Source: JAZDHV01 sp043810355 (lineage in GTDB: Archaea; Nanobdellota; Nanobdellia; Woesearchaeales; JAGVYU01). From it: DNA of 46,947 bases. Under the pieces are notes generated by a model that worked only from the letters and a program-made list of their open reading frames with translations, was not told the origin of the DNA and did no database searches. Positions 7,339 through 16,289 of this stretch are shown one piece after another. The stretch is taken from positions 1-46,947 of the forward strand of contig JBDROB010000060.1 in the NCBI GenBank assembly GCA_043810355.1. The letters run 5' to 3'. The position numbers and the translations under genes were made by a program. The stretch's first letter is position 1. Every line of letters starts with the position of its first letter.

Positions 7339-8526
7339 TCACCTTTTCTGCAGTTTGATATATGCAAAATAAGCAATCAATCCAAGGACTATTATTCCTA
7401 AGAAAAGGATTATTCCAAATCCTATTTTTGGCTTCACAACCTCTTCAACTGGTTGTGTAGTTAGTGTAGTTGTAGTTGTTTCCGCTGTTGGAGCCAATTT
7501 TGATCCTCCTGCAACTGACACAGAATTCAATACACTTAATCTTTTATGTACAACATATTGGAAAGTTTTCTGGCTTCCTGCACTCATCTTTCCTAAATCC
7601 CATTGCACTATTATGGCTCCTCCGTCTGATCCATCCTGCAAGATTGTTGGTTGCACTCCTAAGAATGTGATTTCATCTAATGAAGTGGCCATATCAGGCG
7701 GAATCACTTCAATCAGCACTCCTGTTTCAATGTCAGAAGGTGCTTCTGCCACTAGAGTGATAATTGACCTGTATAATGATGTTCCTAGATCCAGGTTCTT
7801 GACCCTGTAGACATCAAGGCTTCTTTTTACTGATACAGGAGTGATTTTTCCTGTCATGATGCCTTCTTTAAGGGCAGTTATTGCTGCCTGTGATTTTGTT
7901 TGTGTTGCAAATGAGTTTGCCAAGTCAAGCTGTGATGGTGTGCTTGAGCTTGTTGATGTCTGGGTTGATCCAATAACAATATATTTTACATTTGTCCAGT
8001 CTGAAGGTATTGTCTTTTTTAGAGAACTGACTACACTAGAGTCTGACACTTCAGTCTCTTCAGCAGCTGCACCTCCTCCTCCACCTCCTGAACCTCCATT
8101 TCCAGTAGATCCAGAACCTCCGCTAGATCCACCGCCGCATGAGCCACTGAATGCAAGATTTAGGTTTGTTATTTTGCCTGAATTGAATGTGTCAGTCAAA
8201 GTGTTTGAAGCTATACAATCATTTGAACTGAATGTAAAAGTTATTGTCTGAGTTTCGCTATAGCATGAATCTCCGCTGACACATCCTGTCACAGTCAGTT
8301 TTGCTCCAGAAGCTCTTCCATAAGTTCCGCTTGGTGACACTACAATAGTTCCTCTTCCTTCACCTGCTATTGAAGCAGTTAATATTGCTCCTTCTGTGAC
8401 AGCATCTCCTCCTGCTGTCACAGTCCCCCAAAACCATTCTGGGTCTGATGGGATTGCTATTGCAGAATAGCTTAGAACCACAACCATTGACATTATCAGT
8501 GTTAGTATTATTATTCTATTCTTCAT
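7339..8526 (-). CDS. Secreted, membrane-anchored surface protein
   Basis: A 395-residue protein. It begins MKNRIIILTLIMSMVVVLSYSAIA, shown broken here as signal MKNRIIILTLIMSM plus VVVLSYSAIA, a Sec signal peptide. It ends with a single membrane helix (IGFGIILFLGIIVLGLIAYF) and a short basic tail. An extracellular beta-rich first domain with four cysteines (residues about 25-130) is separated by a long Gly/Ser linker (about 130-160) from a second domain. A threonine-rich stalk follows before the membrane. The start is fixed by GGGGGAG just before the ATG at 8526. Type I surface proteins of this layout are common in DPANN archaea. Function is unknown; adhesion or envelope structure is plausible. 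Confidence 0.75.
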   Translation of the reverse strand: MKNRIIILTLIMSMVVVLSYSAIAIPSDPEWFWGTVTAGGDAVTEGAILTASIAGEGRGTIVVSPSGTYGRASGAKLTVTGCVSGDSCYSETQTITFTFSSNDCIASNTLTDTFNSGKITNLNLAFSGSCGGGSSGGSGSTGNGGSGGGGGGAAAEETEVSDSSVVSSLKKTIPSDWTNVKYIVIGSTQTSTSSSTPSQLDLANSFATQTKSQAAITALKEGIMTGKITPVSVKRSLDVYRVKNLDLGTSLYRSIITLVAEAPSDIETGVLIEVIPPDMATSLDEITFLGVQPTILQDGSDGGAIIVQWDLGKMSAGSQKTFQYVVHKRLSVLNSVSVAGGSKLAPTAETTTTTLTTQPVEEVVKPKIGFGIILFLGIIVLGLIAYFAYIKLQKR

Positions 8527-8611
8527 ATTCTCCCCCATCTCTGTCAATTATCATCATGAACTACTTGATAAAATTAATAATTTAATAAAAAAATAAAAAA
8601 CTGGAAATTAT

Positions 8612-11600
8612 TTAGTAATTTCCATCTCCTGTAAATGTGTAATCCTGTGTCCTTGTCAATACCCAGTATCCTACTATTGGATCTATGTATGCTGATCTCA
8701 ATGTGGAAGGATTAAAGCTGCCCATATTATTTGGATCATTGGTGTTATTGAATAGAGTCGAAACACCTGATGCATTTCCTTGGCCATTGTCAATGCTTCT
8801 TAAGAATGTTTCAGCTGCAACTCTTGATCTTCCATCAAGTCCTAATAGATTCCATCCTTGTGTCAATGACCTGCTTGCTCCTAATCCACAGCCTTGGATG
8901 TCTTTTGTATAGATATATATGCTTGAGTTGGCATTAAAATTGCATTTATATGAAAGCAATGGCAAGAAGCTTGCATCTGATAAAGTGCTCCATGTTCCTG
9001 TTGTAAATGAACTGCATGCATATGTTCCATCATCCCATGAATCAGCTGCCATCATTGTGGTATTGACACAGAATGGCACTGAAAATATATCTGTGTCATT
9101 CTGAACAAAGTCAATTCTTGCATCTGCAATATCTACAGGGCCTGCTCCTCTTTGTCTTGCTGGATTCCCTGCCTTGTCTGTGATATTGTAATACCCATGC
9201 CCATCTACAGCAGTTTCATTGGCAATGTCAATTCCTGATGCATTATTTGAACCATTCTTATTGTTGCCTGGGCTATATACTCCTCTGATTGTCAACTTTG
9301 TTAGGTTTCCAAGTGTCCACTTAATAGTGTCATTAACAGCTTTACCAAATGATGTAACTCCTGTTGTAACATTGCTTTCTGAAGCATTTATCATATCTCC
9401 TGTTACAGGTAATTTAAAAGTGAAATTAACAACATCTCCAACTGTAGTGATATTCTCATTAAACTGGATATATAGGGTATCATTCTCTGAATTGTTTATA
9501 ATATCATATCTACCTGTTGTATCTGTGGCTTTAGCCCTCCATGTGTCATCATACCATGCCCTTAATATTTCTGGTCCAAATGTGTCTATATCAAAAAGTC
9601 CTACACTTGTATTTGATGTCATTGCATTTCCTGCTAAATCAGTGGCACCAGAAACAGTTATTGTTGCAATCCCATCTCCCATAGACCTGTTTATTGTAGT
9701 AAATCCACGCCAAACAGAATGGTTGAGTCTTTCATCATAGTAAGTCCAATTTCCTGCTACTGTTACAGTGACTGCACTTGAATTGTCAGTGATAAAAGTC
9801 AATACAACGTTATTTGTCACATTATACATTACTTCTGAGAAATTCACATACACTTGGAAATTACTGCCATTGCCATATGTACGATTGTTCATTGACATAC
9901 CTGTATTATTATATATTATATTTTTTATTGTTGGTCCAGTTGTATCTGCAACTATTGTTGAGAATAGGTCTGGACTGCTTAAATTCACAGATGTAATATT
10001 AAATCCATTTCCAGCTAAATCAGTGTAAACAGAACCTTTCTCAAATTCTACTCTAAGCAATGTAGGAGTTCGCCATTTCTTAATATAATTAAGTGTATTT
10101 TGAGCCATCTTCAAGGTGATTGTAGTTCCGTTTGTGCAAGTTGAGGAATCAGCACCTGTCATGTTTCTAGTTGAGTCAACCCCTGCAGTTTCATTAACAC
10201 TTGAATTCAGCACAACAATAAACTGCGGACTATTAGCGTCACAATCCATTGTTTCACTAAAAGTAAGATTTACTTCATTAGAATTCAAGTTTATTGTTGC
10301 AGAGGATAATGTTGCATTAGCTGAATCATTTTCATATGTATCACCAAAAAAAGCACCGCCAACTTCAGCATTATATCTGTTTGCTGCAGAGTCATTTATT
10401 GCTCCTGTTAGTATTGTCATATTCAATTCATTAGCTCTCCATCCAGATATATTATTTTTAATACCTGATGATAGTGTTATAGTAGCAACAGCCCCAGTTA
10501 CGCTTGTTGTAGCTCCATTTAGAGTGATATTCTTTTCATCAACATCACCCTCTGAAACACCATATACATCTCCAACCTTAACTCTGAGAAGGTCAACATT
10601 TATTGCAGACCCAACAGATTCATTAAAGGTTAATGTAATTGTACCTGCTGTATGATTATATATCATATTAGCTGTCTTATTAAAAATAAAGATTCCATCT
10701 GTCGCTGTCACTGTTGTATTTGCTAATTTATTTCCTGCATAGTCTTTTATTGTAACTCCAGATCCTGCTAAAGTTGAGAAATTTACAAGTGGTGTAATAT
10801 TATGATCAACTGAAGTTGTATCAAGACATACTTGGGTTGCAGAAGTCAGATTTGCTGCGTTTACTAATATATATGTACCATTATCTAATATAACATTATA
10901 ATTTGTAAGTTCGATACCTGATCCATTAAGTAAACCATTGTCAGTAAAAGTTAGATTGATATTGCAATCTGAAACAGCAGCAGATGAAGTCACATTTGCT
11001 GATGCCAATACTGGCGCTGTTTTATCAAATGTTATATTATTAGCAAATGCTACACTATCACTCATTGTATAATTGACAGTTACATTAAGTTCAATTGATT
11101 TGCTTCCTTCAGTAACACTGCTTGCAATAGTGACATTGAAACTAACTACTGTTGCATTGACACTAGTATCAGTTGAATTTACTCTATATGATGCCAAAGG
11201 TAATCCTAATGAACCTCCTTCATCCCATCTCCATTGTAATATTGTCGATCCATCACTCAACGTCACATTTGTAAAATTATGAAATAATGTCACATCTCCA
11301 CCAGCAGTTCTATTATTTGTAATATTTGCTGTATTCTCAACATAAACAAATCCATTAGGAAGTTTGACTGAAATGTTTGTAACATTAACTAAATTTGATG
11401 CATCAGCTGCTCCGTATACAATGTTTGTTACATTATAAAGATTATTTGTGGAAGATGTATTAGTTACAACAATATATATGTTAAATTCATAGCTTGCATT
11501 AGTTAGATATATGATACCATCTCGATTAGCATCATAATTCCCATATATAGTCCTGTTTAGAGCTTGACTTGGCCAGACAGAATCAACACCTCCAGTAATA

Positions 11601-11737
11601 TTAAAAGAGGTATTGAACACTGCATTAGTAGACGGTTGCCAAGCTGCAGAGCCCAACCAATCGTTTGCAGCACTTACCATAGAAACCATCATTGTTAGAA
11701 CTATTAGCAATAAAACCCCTTTTTTGATTGTATTCAT
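8612..11737 (-). CDS. Large secreted sequon-rich surface protein (S-layer/adhesin-like)
   Basis: A 1041-residue protein with a signal peptide ending VSAAND. The body is an array of beta-sandwich (Ig/bacterial Ig-like) domains of about 100-120 residues, recognisable by recurring phrases such as VNLTFSETMD, VNFSEVMYN, DLAGNAMTS and DKAGNPARQ. These resemble the 'NxxFSE ... D.AGN' pattern of Ig-like SbsA/CARDB surface modules. Asn-X-Ser/Thr sequons occur dozens of times, so heavy N-glycosylation is expected. The C-terminus carries GWNLLGLDGRS and IDPIVGYWV, a module seen at ends of archaeal surface proteins. There is no membrane anchor, so it is released or held by other surface proteins. GAGGTTG precedes the ATG. 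Confidence 0.8.
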   Translation of the reverse strand: MNTIKKGVLLLIVLTMMVSMVSAANDWLGSAAWQPSTNAVFNTSFNITGGVDSVWPSQALNRTIYGNYDANRDGIIYLTNASYEFNIYIVVTNTSSTNNLYNVTNIVYGAADASNLVNVTNISVKLPNGFVYVENTANITNNRTAGGDVTLFHNFTNVTLSDGSTILQWRWDEGGSLGLPLASYRVNSTDTSVNATVVSFNVTIASSVTEGSKSIELNVTVNYTMSDSVAFANNITFDKTAPVLASANVTSSAAVSDCNINLTFTDNGLLNGSGIELTNYNVILDNGTYILVNAANLTSATQVCLDTTSVDHNITPLVNFSTLAGSGVTIKDYAGNKLANTTVTATDGIFIFNKTANMIYNHTAGTITLTFNESVGSAINVDLLRVKVGDVYGVSEGDVDEKNITLNGATTSVTGAVATITLSSGIKNNISGWRANELNMTILTGAINDSAANRYNAEVGGAFFGDTYENDSANATLSSATINLNSNEVNLTFSETMDCDANSPQFIVVLNSSVNETAGVDSTRNMTGADSSTCTNGTTITLKMAQNTLNYIKKWRTPTLLRVEFEKGSVYTDLAGNGFNITSVNLSSPDLFSTIVADTTGPTIKNIIYNNTGMSMNNRTYGNGSNFQVYVNFSEVMYNVTNNVVLTFITDNSSAVTVTVAGNWTYYDERLNHSVWRGFTTINRSMGDGIATITVSGATDLAGNAMTSNTSVGLFDIDTFGPEILRAWYDDTWRAKATDTTGRYDIINNSENDTLYIQFNENITTVGDVVNFTFKLPVTGDMINASESNVTTGVTSFGKAVNDTIKWTLGNLTKLTIRGVYSPGNNKNGSNNASGIDIANETAVDGHGYYNITDKAGNPARQRGAGPVDIADARIDFVQNDTDIFSVPFCVNTTMMAADSWDDGTYACSSFTTGTWSTLSDASFLPLLSYKCNFNANSSIYIYTKDIQGCGLGASRSLTQGWNLLGLDGRSRVAAETFLRSIDNGQGNASGVSTLFNNTNDPNNMGSFNPSTLRSAYIDPIVGYWVLTRTQDYTFTGDGNY

Positions 11738-11790
11738 TTTATCAACCTCGTTTTTTATTTTATTTTGATTTTTTTGTTTTTTTTAAAATT

Positions 11791-11802
11791 AATATATTTA
11801 AG
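11791..11802 (-). promoter_or_regulatory. TATA box of the large surface-protein gene
   Basis: On the minus strand CTTAAATATATT lies about 55-65 bases upstream of the ATG at 11737, leaving a leader of roughly 30 bases with the ribosome-binding site. It is the best TATA match in an AT-rich spacer, so some doubt remains. Confidence 0.4.
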
Positions 11803-12040
11803 ACTATGATCATGATATTTCTGACTGAAAGAAATTATAGATACCGACCTCACTTCTTTTTGATTTAAGTTCCAACTTACCCACACAAAATATATTAATG
11901 TATTAAATAATCTAATTTATTCTTAATTCAAATATTACTCATATTTAAAGCTTACGTTTTTTTTAAGCATTTCAGTATTATTTATAGTTAAAAAGTTAAA
12001 AGTTAAATTAATGTTAGCCAACTATTAATTGATATTTTTT

Positions 12041-12210
12041 GATAGCCCTAACAAATTCAATGCCCTTAACTTTTGTTGTACAAGGACAGCAATCAATTGA
12101 CCCGCCGGATCATATAGGGCATTACTGTGTCTGGCTGACTTATTATATTTTGAGTAAGGCTAAGCTAACAAACCAGCAATTTGAGATTCAATTTGACTCA
12201 GCCTGTATTT
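12041..12210. other. Structured, relatively GC-rich spacer; possible ncRNA or 3' UTR
   Basis: Within the 476-base spacer 11738-12213 this part is less AT-rich than the rest and can fold. AATGCCCT at 12059-12066 pairs perfectly with AGGGCATT at 12116-12123. A competing GCCCTA at 12045 also matches the same 3' arm. It lies directly after the nucleotidyltransferase-UDP-xylose synthase gene on the minus strand, so a 3' UTR structure is as likely as an independent RNA. A 62-codon plus-strand frame has no ribosome-binding site and is not supported. Confidence 0.3.
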
Positions 12211-12213
12211 CCA

Positions 12214-13911
12214 TCAATTACTTTTGAAGAAATCAATTGTCTTTCCCAGACCTTCATCAAGCCTGATCATAGGTATCCATCCAAGGATTTCTTTTGCTTT
12301 TGTGATGTCAGGTTTCCTGTTTACAGGATCGTCTGATGGCAGTTCCTTAAATATGATTTTAGATTTTGATCCAGTCATCTCAATCACTTTCTGTGCTAAT
12401 TCAAGAACTGAAAACTCATCTGGATTTCCTAAATTAATCGGACCAATATCTTTATCCTGGTTCATCATCAGTATCATCCCTCTGACTAGGTCAGATACAT
12501 AGCAGAAGCTTCTTGTCTGTTTTCCATCTCCATAAACAGTGATATCATCCATATTGATTGCCTGATTGATGAAATTTGAGACAACCCTTCCATCATCTTT
12601 TGCCATCCTTGGCCCATATGTGTTGAAGATCCTTACAACCCTTATGTCAACATTATGCTGCCGATGATAGTCAAACATCAATGTTTCAGCACATCGTTTC
12701 CCTTCATCATAACACGAACGAATCCCTACACAATTGACATTACCTTTATAGCTCTCTTTCTGCGGATGCTCTTGAGGATCACCATAGACTTCTGATGTTG
12801 AGCTTAATAATATCCTTGCCCCCTGCCTTTTTGCCATCCCAAGCATGTTCATTGTCCCAAGGACATTTGCCTTTATTGTCCTTATAGCATTGAACTGGTA
12901 ATGCACTGGTGATGCTGGACATGCTAGATGATATATCTGCTCAACTTTCTCATTATCCAAAAAAAATGGTTTAATTATATCATGGTCAAGAAATCTGAAA
13001 TCAGGATTTCCTATCATATGATCTATATTTTTCTTCTTGCCTGTAAAGAAATTATCCACGCAGATTACCTTGTTCCCCATTCTTAGCAGTTCATCACAGA
13101 GATGGCTTCCTAGGAATCCTGCTCCTCCTGTAACCACAATTGTCTTCTTTCTATTCATTTTACTAATTATTATTTTATTCTCTTTATATATTTTGTCAGC
13201 TTTCTCTAGTTGTTTGATATCTCCTATGTCAAACCAGCTGTCTTCAAAAACAAAAGAATAGACATCACTTTTCTTGTAAAGCCACTGTATATAATAGCCT
13301 GGTGCGTCACTTTTTGCTCCAGTTTCAAGAAATTCTTTTATCATCCCTAATTTGTCTGCAGGAAAGATATAGCAGCATGTTGATATCAATGTTGTCTTAG
13401 CCACTTCAGGCTTTTCTTCTAGAAAAATTAGCTTATTGCTTTCATCATGTGTCACTACACCCATTCTTTTGGCTACATCAAAATCTTTGACATCATGCAC
13501 TGCTATGACACAACTCTTCTTCTTGTGATAAAACTCAACATAATCTTTCACATTGAACTCAAACAGGTTGTCTCCAGCTATTACCATCACATCATCCTTC
13601 ACTTTCTCAGTATCAATGACAAATTGTATGTCCCCTACTGCTCCTAATTTGTCTTCATTTGATGTTGTCCCATCATTGATTATCTTCACAGCAACCCTAT
13701 AATAATAGCTCTTCTGCCAATCTAAAAAATTATTGAAGAATTTATCATTTGTCACAACAAATATTTCATCAATCTCATCAACAACAGCAATCTTGTCTAA
13801 TATATGCTCAATCATTGGTTTTCCTGCCACTTCCAGCAAGGGTTTTGGTTTGTCTTTGGTTAAAGGATAGAGCCTAGTAGCGTAACCCGCTGCTAATAAT
13901 ATCACTTTCAT
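12214..13911 (-). CDS. Fused sugar-1-P nucleotidyltransferase - UDP-glucuronate decarboxylase
   Basis: A 565-residue two-domain enzyme. Residues 1-247 are an RmlA/GalU-like nucleotidyltransferase with MKVILLAAGYATRLYPLT, DKPKPLLEVAGKP, the AGDN metal motif and an EEKP motif. Residues 252-565 are an extended SDR closest to UDP-xylose synthase: Rossmann GGAGFLGS (262-269), HLACPASPVHYQ, SSTSEVYGDP and catalytic Tyr401-x3-Lys405 in CYDEGKR. The first domain should make UDP- or dTDP-glucose. The second should convert UDP-glucuronate to UDP-xylose. It directly follows UDP-glucose dehydrogenase, whose stop codon lies in the GGAAGGTGA ribosome-binding region of this gene. Met252 at 13158 could be an internal start but has no ribosome-binding site. 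Domain calls are strong; the fusion is unusual. Confidence 0.92.
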   Translation of the reverse strand: MKVILLAAGYATRLYPLTKDKPKPLLEVAGKPMIEHILDKIAVVDEIDEIFVVTNDKFFNNFLDWQKSYYYRVAVKIINDGTTSNEDKLGAVGDIQFVIDTEKVKDDVMVIAGDNLFEFNVKDYVEFYHKKKSCVIAVHDVKDFDVAKRMGVVTHDESNKLIFLEEKPEVAKTTLISTCCYIFPADKLGMIKEFLETGAKSDAPGYYIQWLYKKSDVYSFVFEDSWFDIGDIKQLEKADKIYKENKIIISKMNRKKTIVVTGGAGFLGSHLCDELLRMGNKVICVDNFFTGKKKNIDHMIGNPDFRFLDHDIIKPFFLDNEKVEQIYHLACPASPVHYQFNAIRTIKANVLGTMNMLGMAKRQGARILLSSTSEVYGDPQEHPQKESYKGNVNCVGIRSCYDEGKRCAETLMFDYHRQHNVDIRVVRIFNTYGPRMAKDDGRVVSNFINQAINMDDITVYGDGKQTRSFCYVSDLVRGMILMMNQDKDIGPINLGNPDEFSVLELAQKVIEMTGSKSKIIFKELPSDDPVNRKPDITKAKEILGWIPMIRLDEGLGKTIDFFKSN

Positions 13912-13920
13912 TTTAACCAC

Positions 13921-15219
13921 TCACCTTCCCACTCCAATATAATTGAATCCTATCTCTTTCATCTCATTTGGCTCATACACATTTCTGCCGTCAAATATGT
14001 TAGGGTCTTTCATAAGGGCTTTCACTCTTTTCATGTCTAATTCCCTGAATTCATCCCATTCAGTGCATATCAGAAGAGCATCGCAGTTCTCCACTGCCTG
14101 GTATGGTGTGTTGCTGTATTCTATGTTTGGAAACTCTAGCATTGCTTTTTCCTTTGCAACTGGATCAAATGCCTTCACTTCAGCTCCCATCTCTAGCAAT
14201 GATCTTATCAGTACAACAGAAGGTGCTTCTCTCATATCATCTGTCCTTGGCTTGAATGCCAGCCCCCATACAGCAATCTTTTTTCCAGCCAGATTCCCGA
14301 ATTGTTTTGATATTTTTGGCAGCATTGACCTTTTCTGGTCTTCATTCACTTTATCGATTGCATCCATTATTCTAGAGCTGCAATTATGATCCTTTAGTGT
14401 TGATGCAATTGCCTTGACATCTTTTGGAAAGCAGCTTCCTCCATATCCTATCCCTGCCTGCAGGAACCTTGGTCCTATCCTGTTGTCATGTCCCATTCCT
14501 TTTGCAACCATCTTCACATCTGCCCCTACTTTTTCGCAAAGATGAGACAGCTCATTCATGAATGATATCCTTGTGGCTAGCATTGCATTTGATGCATATT
14601 TGATCAGCTCTGCGCTTTTCACATCAGTTGTTATTATTGGTCTTCCAGTCCTTTCAATAGATTTGTACAATTTAACCATAACTTCCTTTGCTTTTCCATT
14701 CTCTGCTCCTATGACTATCCTGTCTGGTATCAGGAAATCATTGATTGCATGGCCTTCTCTTAAGAATTCAGGATTGCTCACAACATCAAAGCCTATATTA
14801 TTCGCATTGTTCTGCATAATCGCAGTTTTCACCTTGTCTGCAGTTCCTACTGGCACAGTGCTTTTGTCGACAATGACTTTATAGGAATTGATGTTCTTTC
14901 CTATTGTCTCAGCTGCGCTCAATACATAAGACAGATCCGCTCTCCCTTGCTCGTCGCTTGGTGTTCCGACTGTGATGAATATCACGTCAGATTCCTGGAC
15001 TGCCTTCTTGCCGTCAGTTGTGAAATCTAGTCTTCCTTCTTTGACATTTATCTCGACCATTTCCTTAAGGCCAGGTTCAAAAAATGGCAGTTTTCCATTG
15101 TTCAGGTTCACAATCCTGTTCTCGTCAATATCAAGGCAGATTACGTCATTTCCTAGGTTTGCAAAACACGCCCCAGTTGTCAATCCGACATATCCTGTCC
15201 CAATCATTGTTATTTTCAT
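13921..15219 (-). CDS. ugd: UDP-glucose 6-dehydrogenase
   Basis: A 432-residue NAD-dependent enzyme oxidising UDP-glucose to UDP-glucuronate. The N-terminal Rossmann motif GTGYVGL starts at residue 7. KSTVPVGT, the EFLREG segment and the catalytic Cys263 in GYGGSCFPKDVKA are all present. The C-terminal UDP-binding domain has GLAFKPRTDDMREAPS. Length is normal for the UDP-glucose/GDP-mannose dehydrogenase family. The ATG at 15219 has GGAGGTG six bases upstream; an earlier in-frame codon at 15252 does not. It is first in an operon with the nucleotidyltransferase-UDP-xylose synthase fusion, whose second domain uses its product. Confidence 0.96.
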   Translation of the reverse strand: MKITMIGTGYVGLTTGACFANLGNDVICLDIDENRIVNLNNGKLPFFEPGLKEMVEINVKEGRLDFTTDGKKAVQESDVIFITVGTPSDEQGRADLSYVLSAAETIGKNINSYKVIVDKSTVPVGTADKVKTAIMQNNANNIGFDVVSNPEFLREGHAINDFLIPDRIVIGAENGKAKEVMVKLYKSIERTGRPIITTDVKSAELIKYASNAMLATRISFMNELSHLCEKVGADVKMVAKGMGHDNRIGPRFLQAGIGYGGSCFPKDVKAIASTLKDHNCSSRIMDAIDKVNEDQKRSMLPKISKQFGNLAGKKIAVWGLAFKPRTDDMREAPSVVLIRSLLEMGAEVKAFDPVAKEKAMLEFPNIEYSNTPYQAVENCDALLICTEWDEFRELDMKRVKALMKDPNIFDGRNVYEPNEMKEIGFNYIGVGR

Positions 15220-15243
15220 GATAAACACCTCCGAGTTAACGAA

Positions 15244-15274
15244 GAGGTGCAAGAAGTCAGTTTCTCAGCACCTC
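15244..15274. promoter_or_regulatory. Inverted repeat in the ugd leader
   Basis: GAGGTGC at 15244-15250 and GCACCTC at 15268-15274 are perfect complements. AAGAA and TTTCT inside extend the stem. It lies 25-55 bases before the ugd start codon, so it would be a hairpin in the 5' leader or a protein-binding palindrome. The GAGGTG sequence resembles the real ribosome-binding site nearby. Confidence 0.45.
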
Positions 15275-15336
15275 ACAGATTTAATTATGATGAAAAATGT
15301 TTTCATTCAGATATTATGTCAAGAAACCATAAATTA

Positions 15337-15370
15337 TTTAAATATCTTACCTTTATCCTACTTTATCCGA
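15337..15370 (+). promoter_or_regulatory. Shared TATA box and tandem 10-bp repeat, candidate RHH operator
   Basis: TTTAAATA at 15337-15344 lies in the divergent spacer between ugd and the RHH-nucleotidyltransferase gene and reads as a TATA box on both strands. Immediately downstream, CTTTATCCTA (15351-15360) is followed without gap by CTTTATCCGA (15361-15370). Two direct half-sites with a 10-base period are the spacing expected for adjacent RHH dimers on one DNA face, and they span the expected transcription start. Operator function is inferred. Confidence 0.4.
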
Positions 15371-15398
15371 TATTAATTCAGGTAATAGGACAAAAACA

Positions 15399-16202
15399 AT
15401 GAAGAAAAAGATAAGCATAACAATAAATGAGAAGATGATTAATGATATTGACTCGATTATAGACAATGTTTTCATAAGGAACAGGTCTCAGGCCATTGAA
15501 TATTTGGTCAATAATTCTCTTGGAGGGAACAAGACTGCAGTGATCCTCAGTGGAGGTCCTGAAAAAAAGTTATTTGTCCAAAATGCAGGGTACAGGCCAG
15601 TTTTAAAGGTAAATGGCTCAACAGTGGTCGAAAAGGCAGTGAAAAAGCTTAGGCAGAATGGATTCAAGAAGATATTCATTGTCGCAAGGCATAAATTATT
15701 GACAAAGATTTTTGAGATCCTCAAGGAAGGGTCAGGATACGGTGTGAATATCGAATATATTGAGGAGAAAGTGTCAAATGGTTCAGCTGATTCCCTAAGA
15801 TTGTTGAAAGGAAGGCTGCAGAATAATTTTCTTGTTGTGTTTTCAGACATTGTTTTTGATAAGATCAATCTAGAGGAGCTTTGGAATGACCATATCAAGC
15901 AAAATGCTGTTGCAACCCTTTTATTGACAACAACAAACAACCCAGAGACAAAAGGTATTGTCAAAGTTGAAGGAAGCAAGATTCTTGAATTTGTGCAGAA
16001 ACCAAGAAAGTCAGAATCATATCTTGTTTTTTCGCCTATTTTTGTGTGCTCTCCTGAGATATTTGATTTCGCTGGAAAAAGCCTTGAGCAGAATGTCTTT
16101 CCAAAGGTTGCTACCAACCACCTTTTGAACAGCCATGTCAGCAGTGAAAAAGAGATCCATATTCATGGTATTCATGACCTCAATATGCTGAAAGGCAAAT
16201 AA
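15399..16202 (+). CDS. Ribbon-helix-helix / degenerate nucleotidyltransferase fusion
   Basis: A 267-residue protein. Residues 1-40 (KKISITINEKMINDIDSI, then RNRSQAIEYLV) match a CopG/Arc-type ribbon-helix-helix DNA-binding domain. Residues 46-267 have the sugar nucleotidyltransferase fold: TAVILSGGPEKKL, VLKVNGSTVVEKAV, FSD (150) and the GIVKVEGSKILEFVQKP segment. The catalytic signature GxGTRL-x-PKP is altered to SGGPEKKL...YRPVL, losing the GTR and the PKP lysine. It may bind a sugar nucleotide without catalysis and act as a sensor-regulator, probably of the divergent ugd operon. That role is inferred; the domain architecture is seen directly. A residual enzyme activity cannot be excluded. 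Confidence 0.82.
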   Translation: MKKKISITINEKMINDIDSIIDNVFIRNRSQAIEYLVNNSLGGNKTAVILSGGPEKKLFVQNAGYRPVLKVNGSTVVEKAVKKLRQNGFKKIFIVARHKLLTKIFEILKEGSGYGVNIEYIEEKVSNGSADSLRLLKGRLQNNFLVVFSDIVFDKINLEELWNDHIKQNAVATLLLTTTNNPETKGIVKVEGSKILEFVQKPRKSESYLVFSPIFVCSPEIFDFAGKSLEQNVFPKVATNHLLNSHVSSEKEIHIHGIHDLNMLKGK

Positions 16203-16289
16203 CAAAAAACTCACTCTAAGGTGTGAGGTATTAAACCAGTGAAATTTTAAATAAAAAAGTTTATAAAATAGGATTAATTTTTGTTTCAT

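Noticed and set aside
7841..8251. Long plus-strand frame opposite the surface protein with a proline-rich stretch
   Set aside because: The proline run is simply the reverse complement of the glycine-rich linker of the real minus-strand gene.
10116..10655. Long plus-strand frames opposite the 1041-residue surface protein
   Set aside because: They are antisense shadows of a strongly supported gene with signal peptide and repeated domains.
12045..12120. tRNA-like segment opening with GCCCTA and closing with TAGGGC, 76 bases long
   Set aside because: No D-arm GG, no anticodon stem and no GGTTCGAATCC-like T-arm on either strand.
12039..12227. A 62-codon plus-strand frame
   Set aside because: No ribosome-binding site, unremarkable composition, and it overlaps the end of the fusion gene on the other strand. 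A structured spacer explains the region better.
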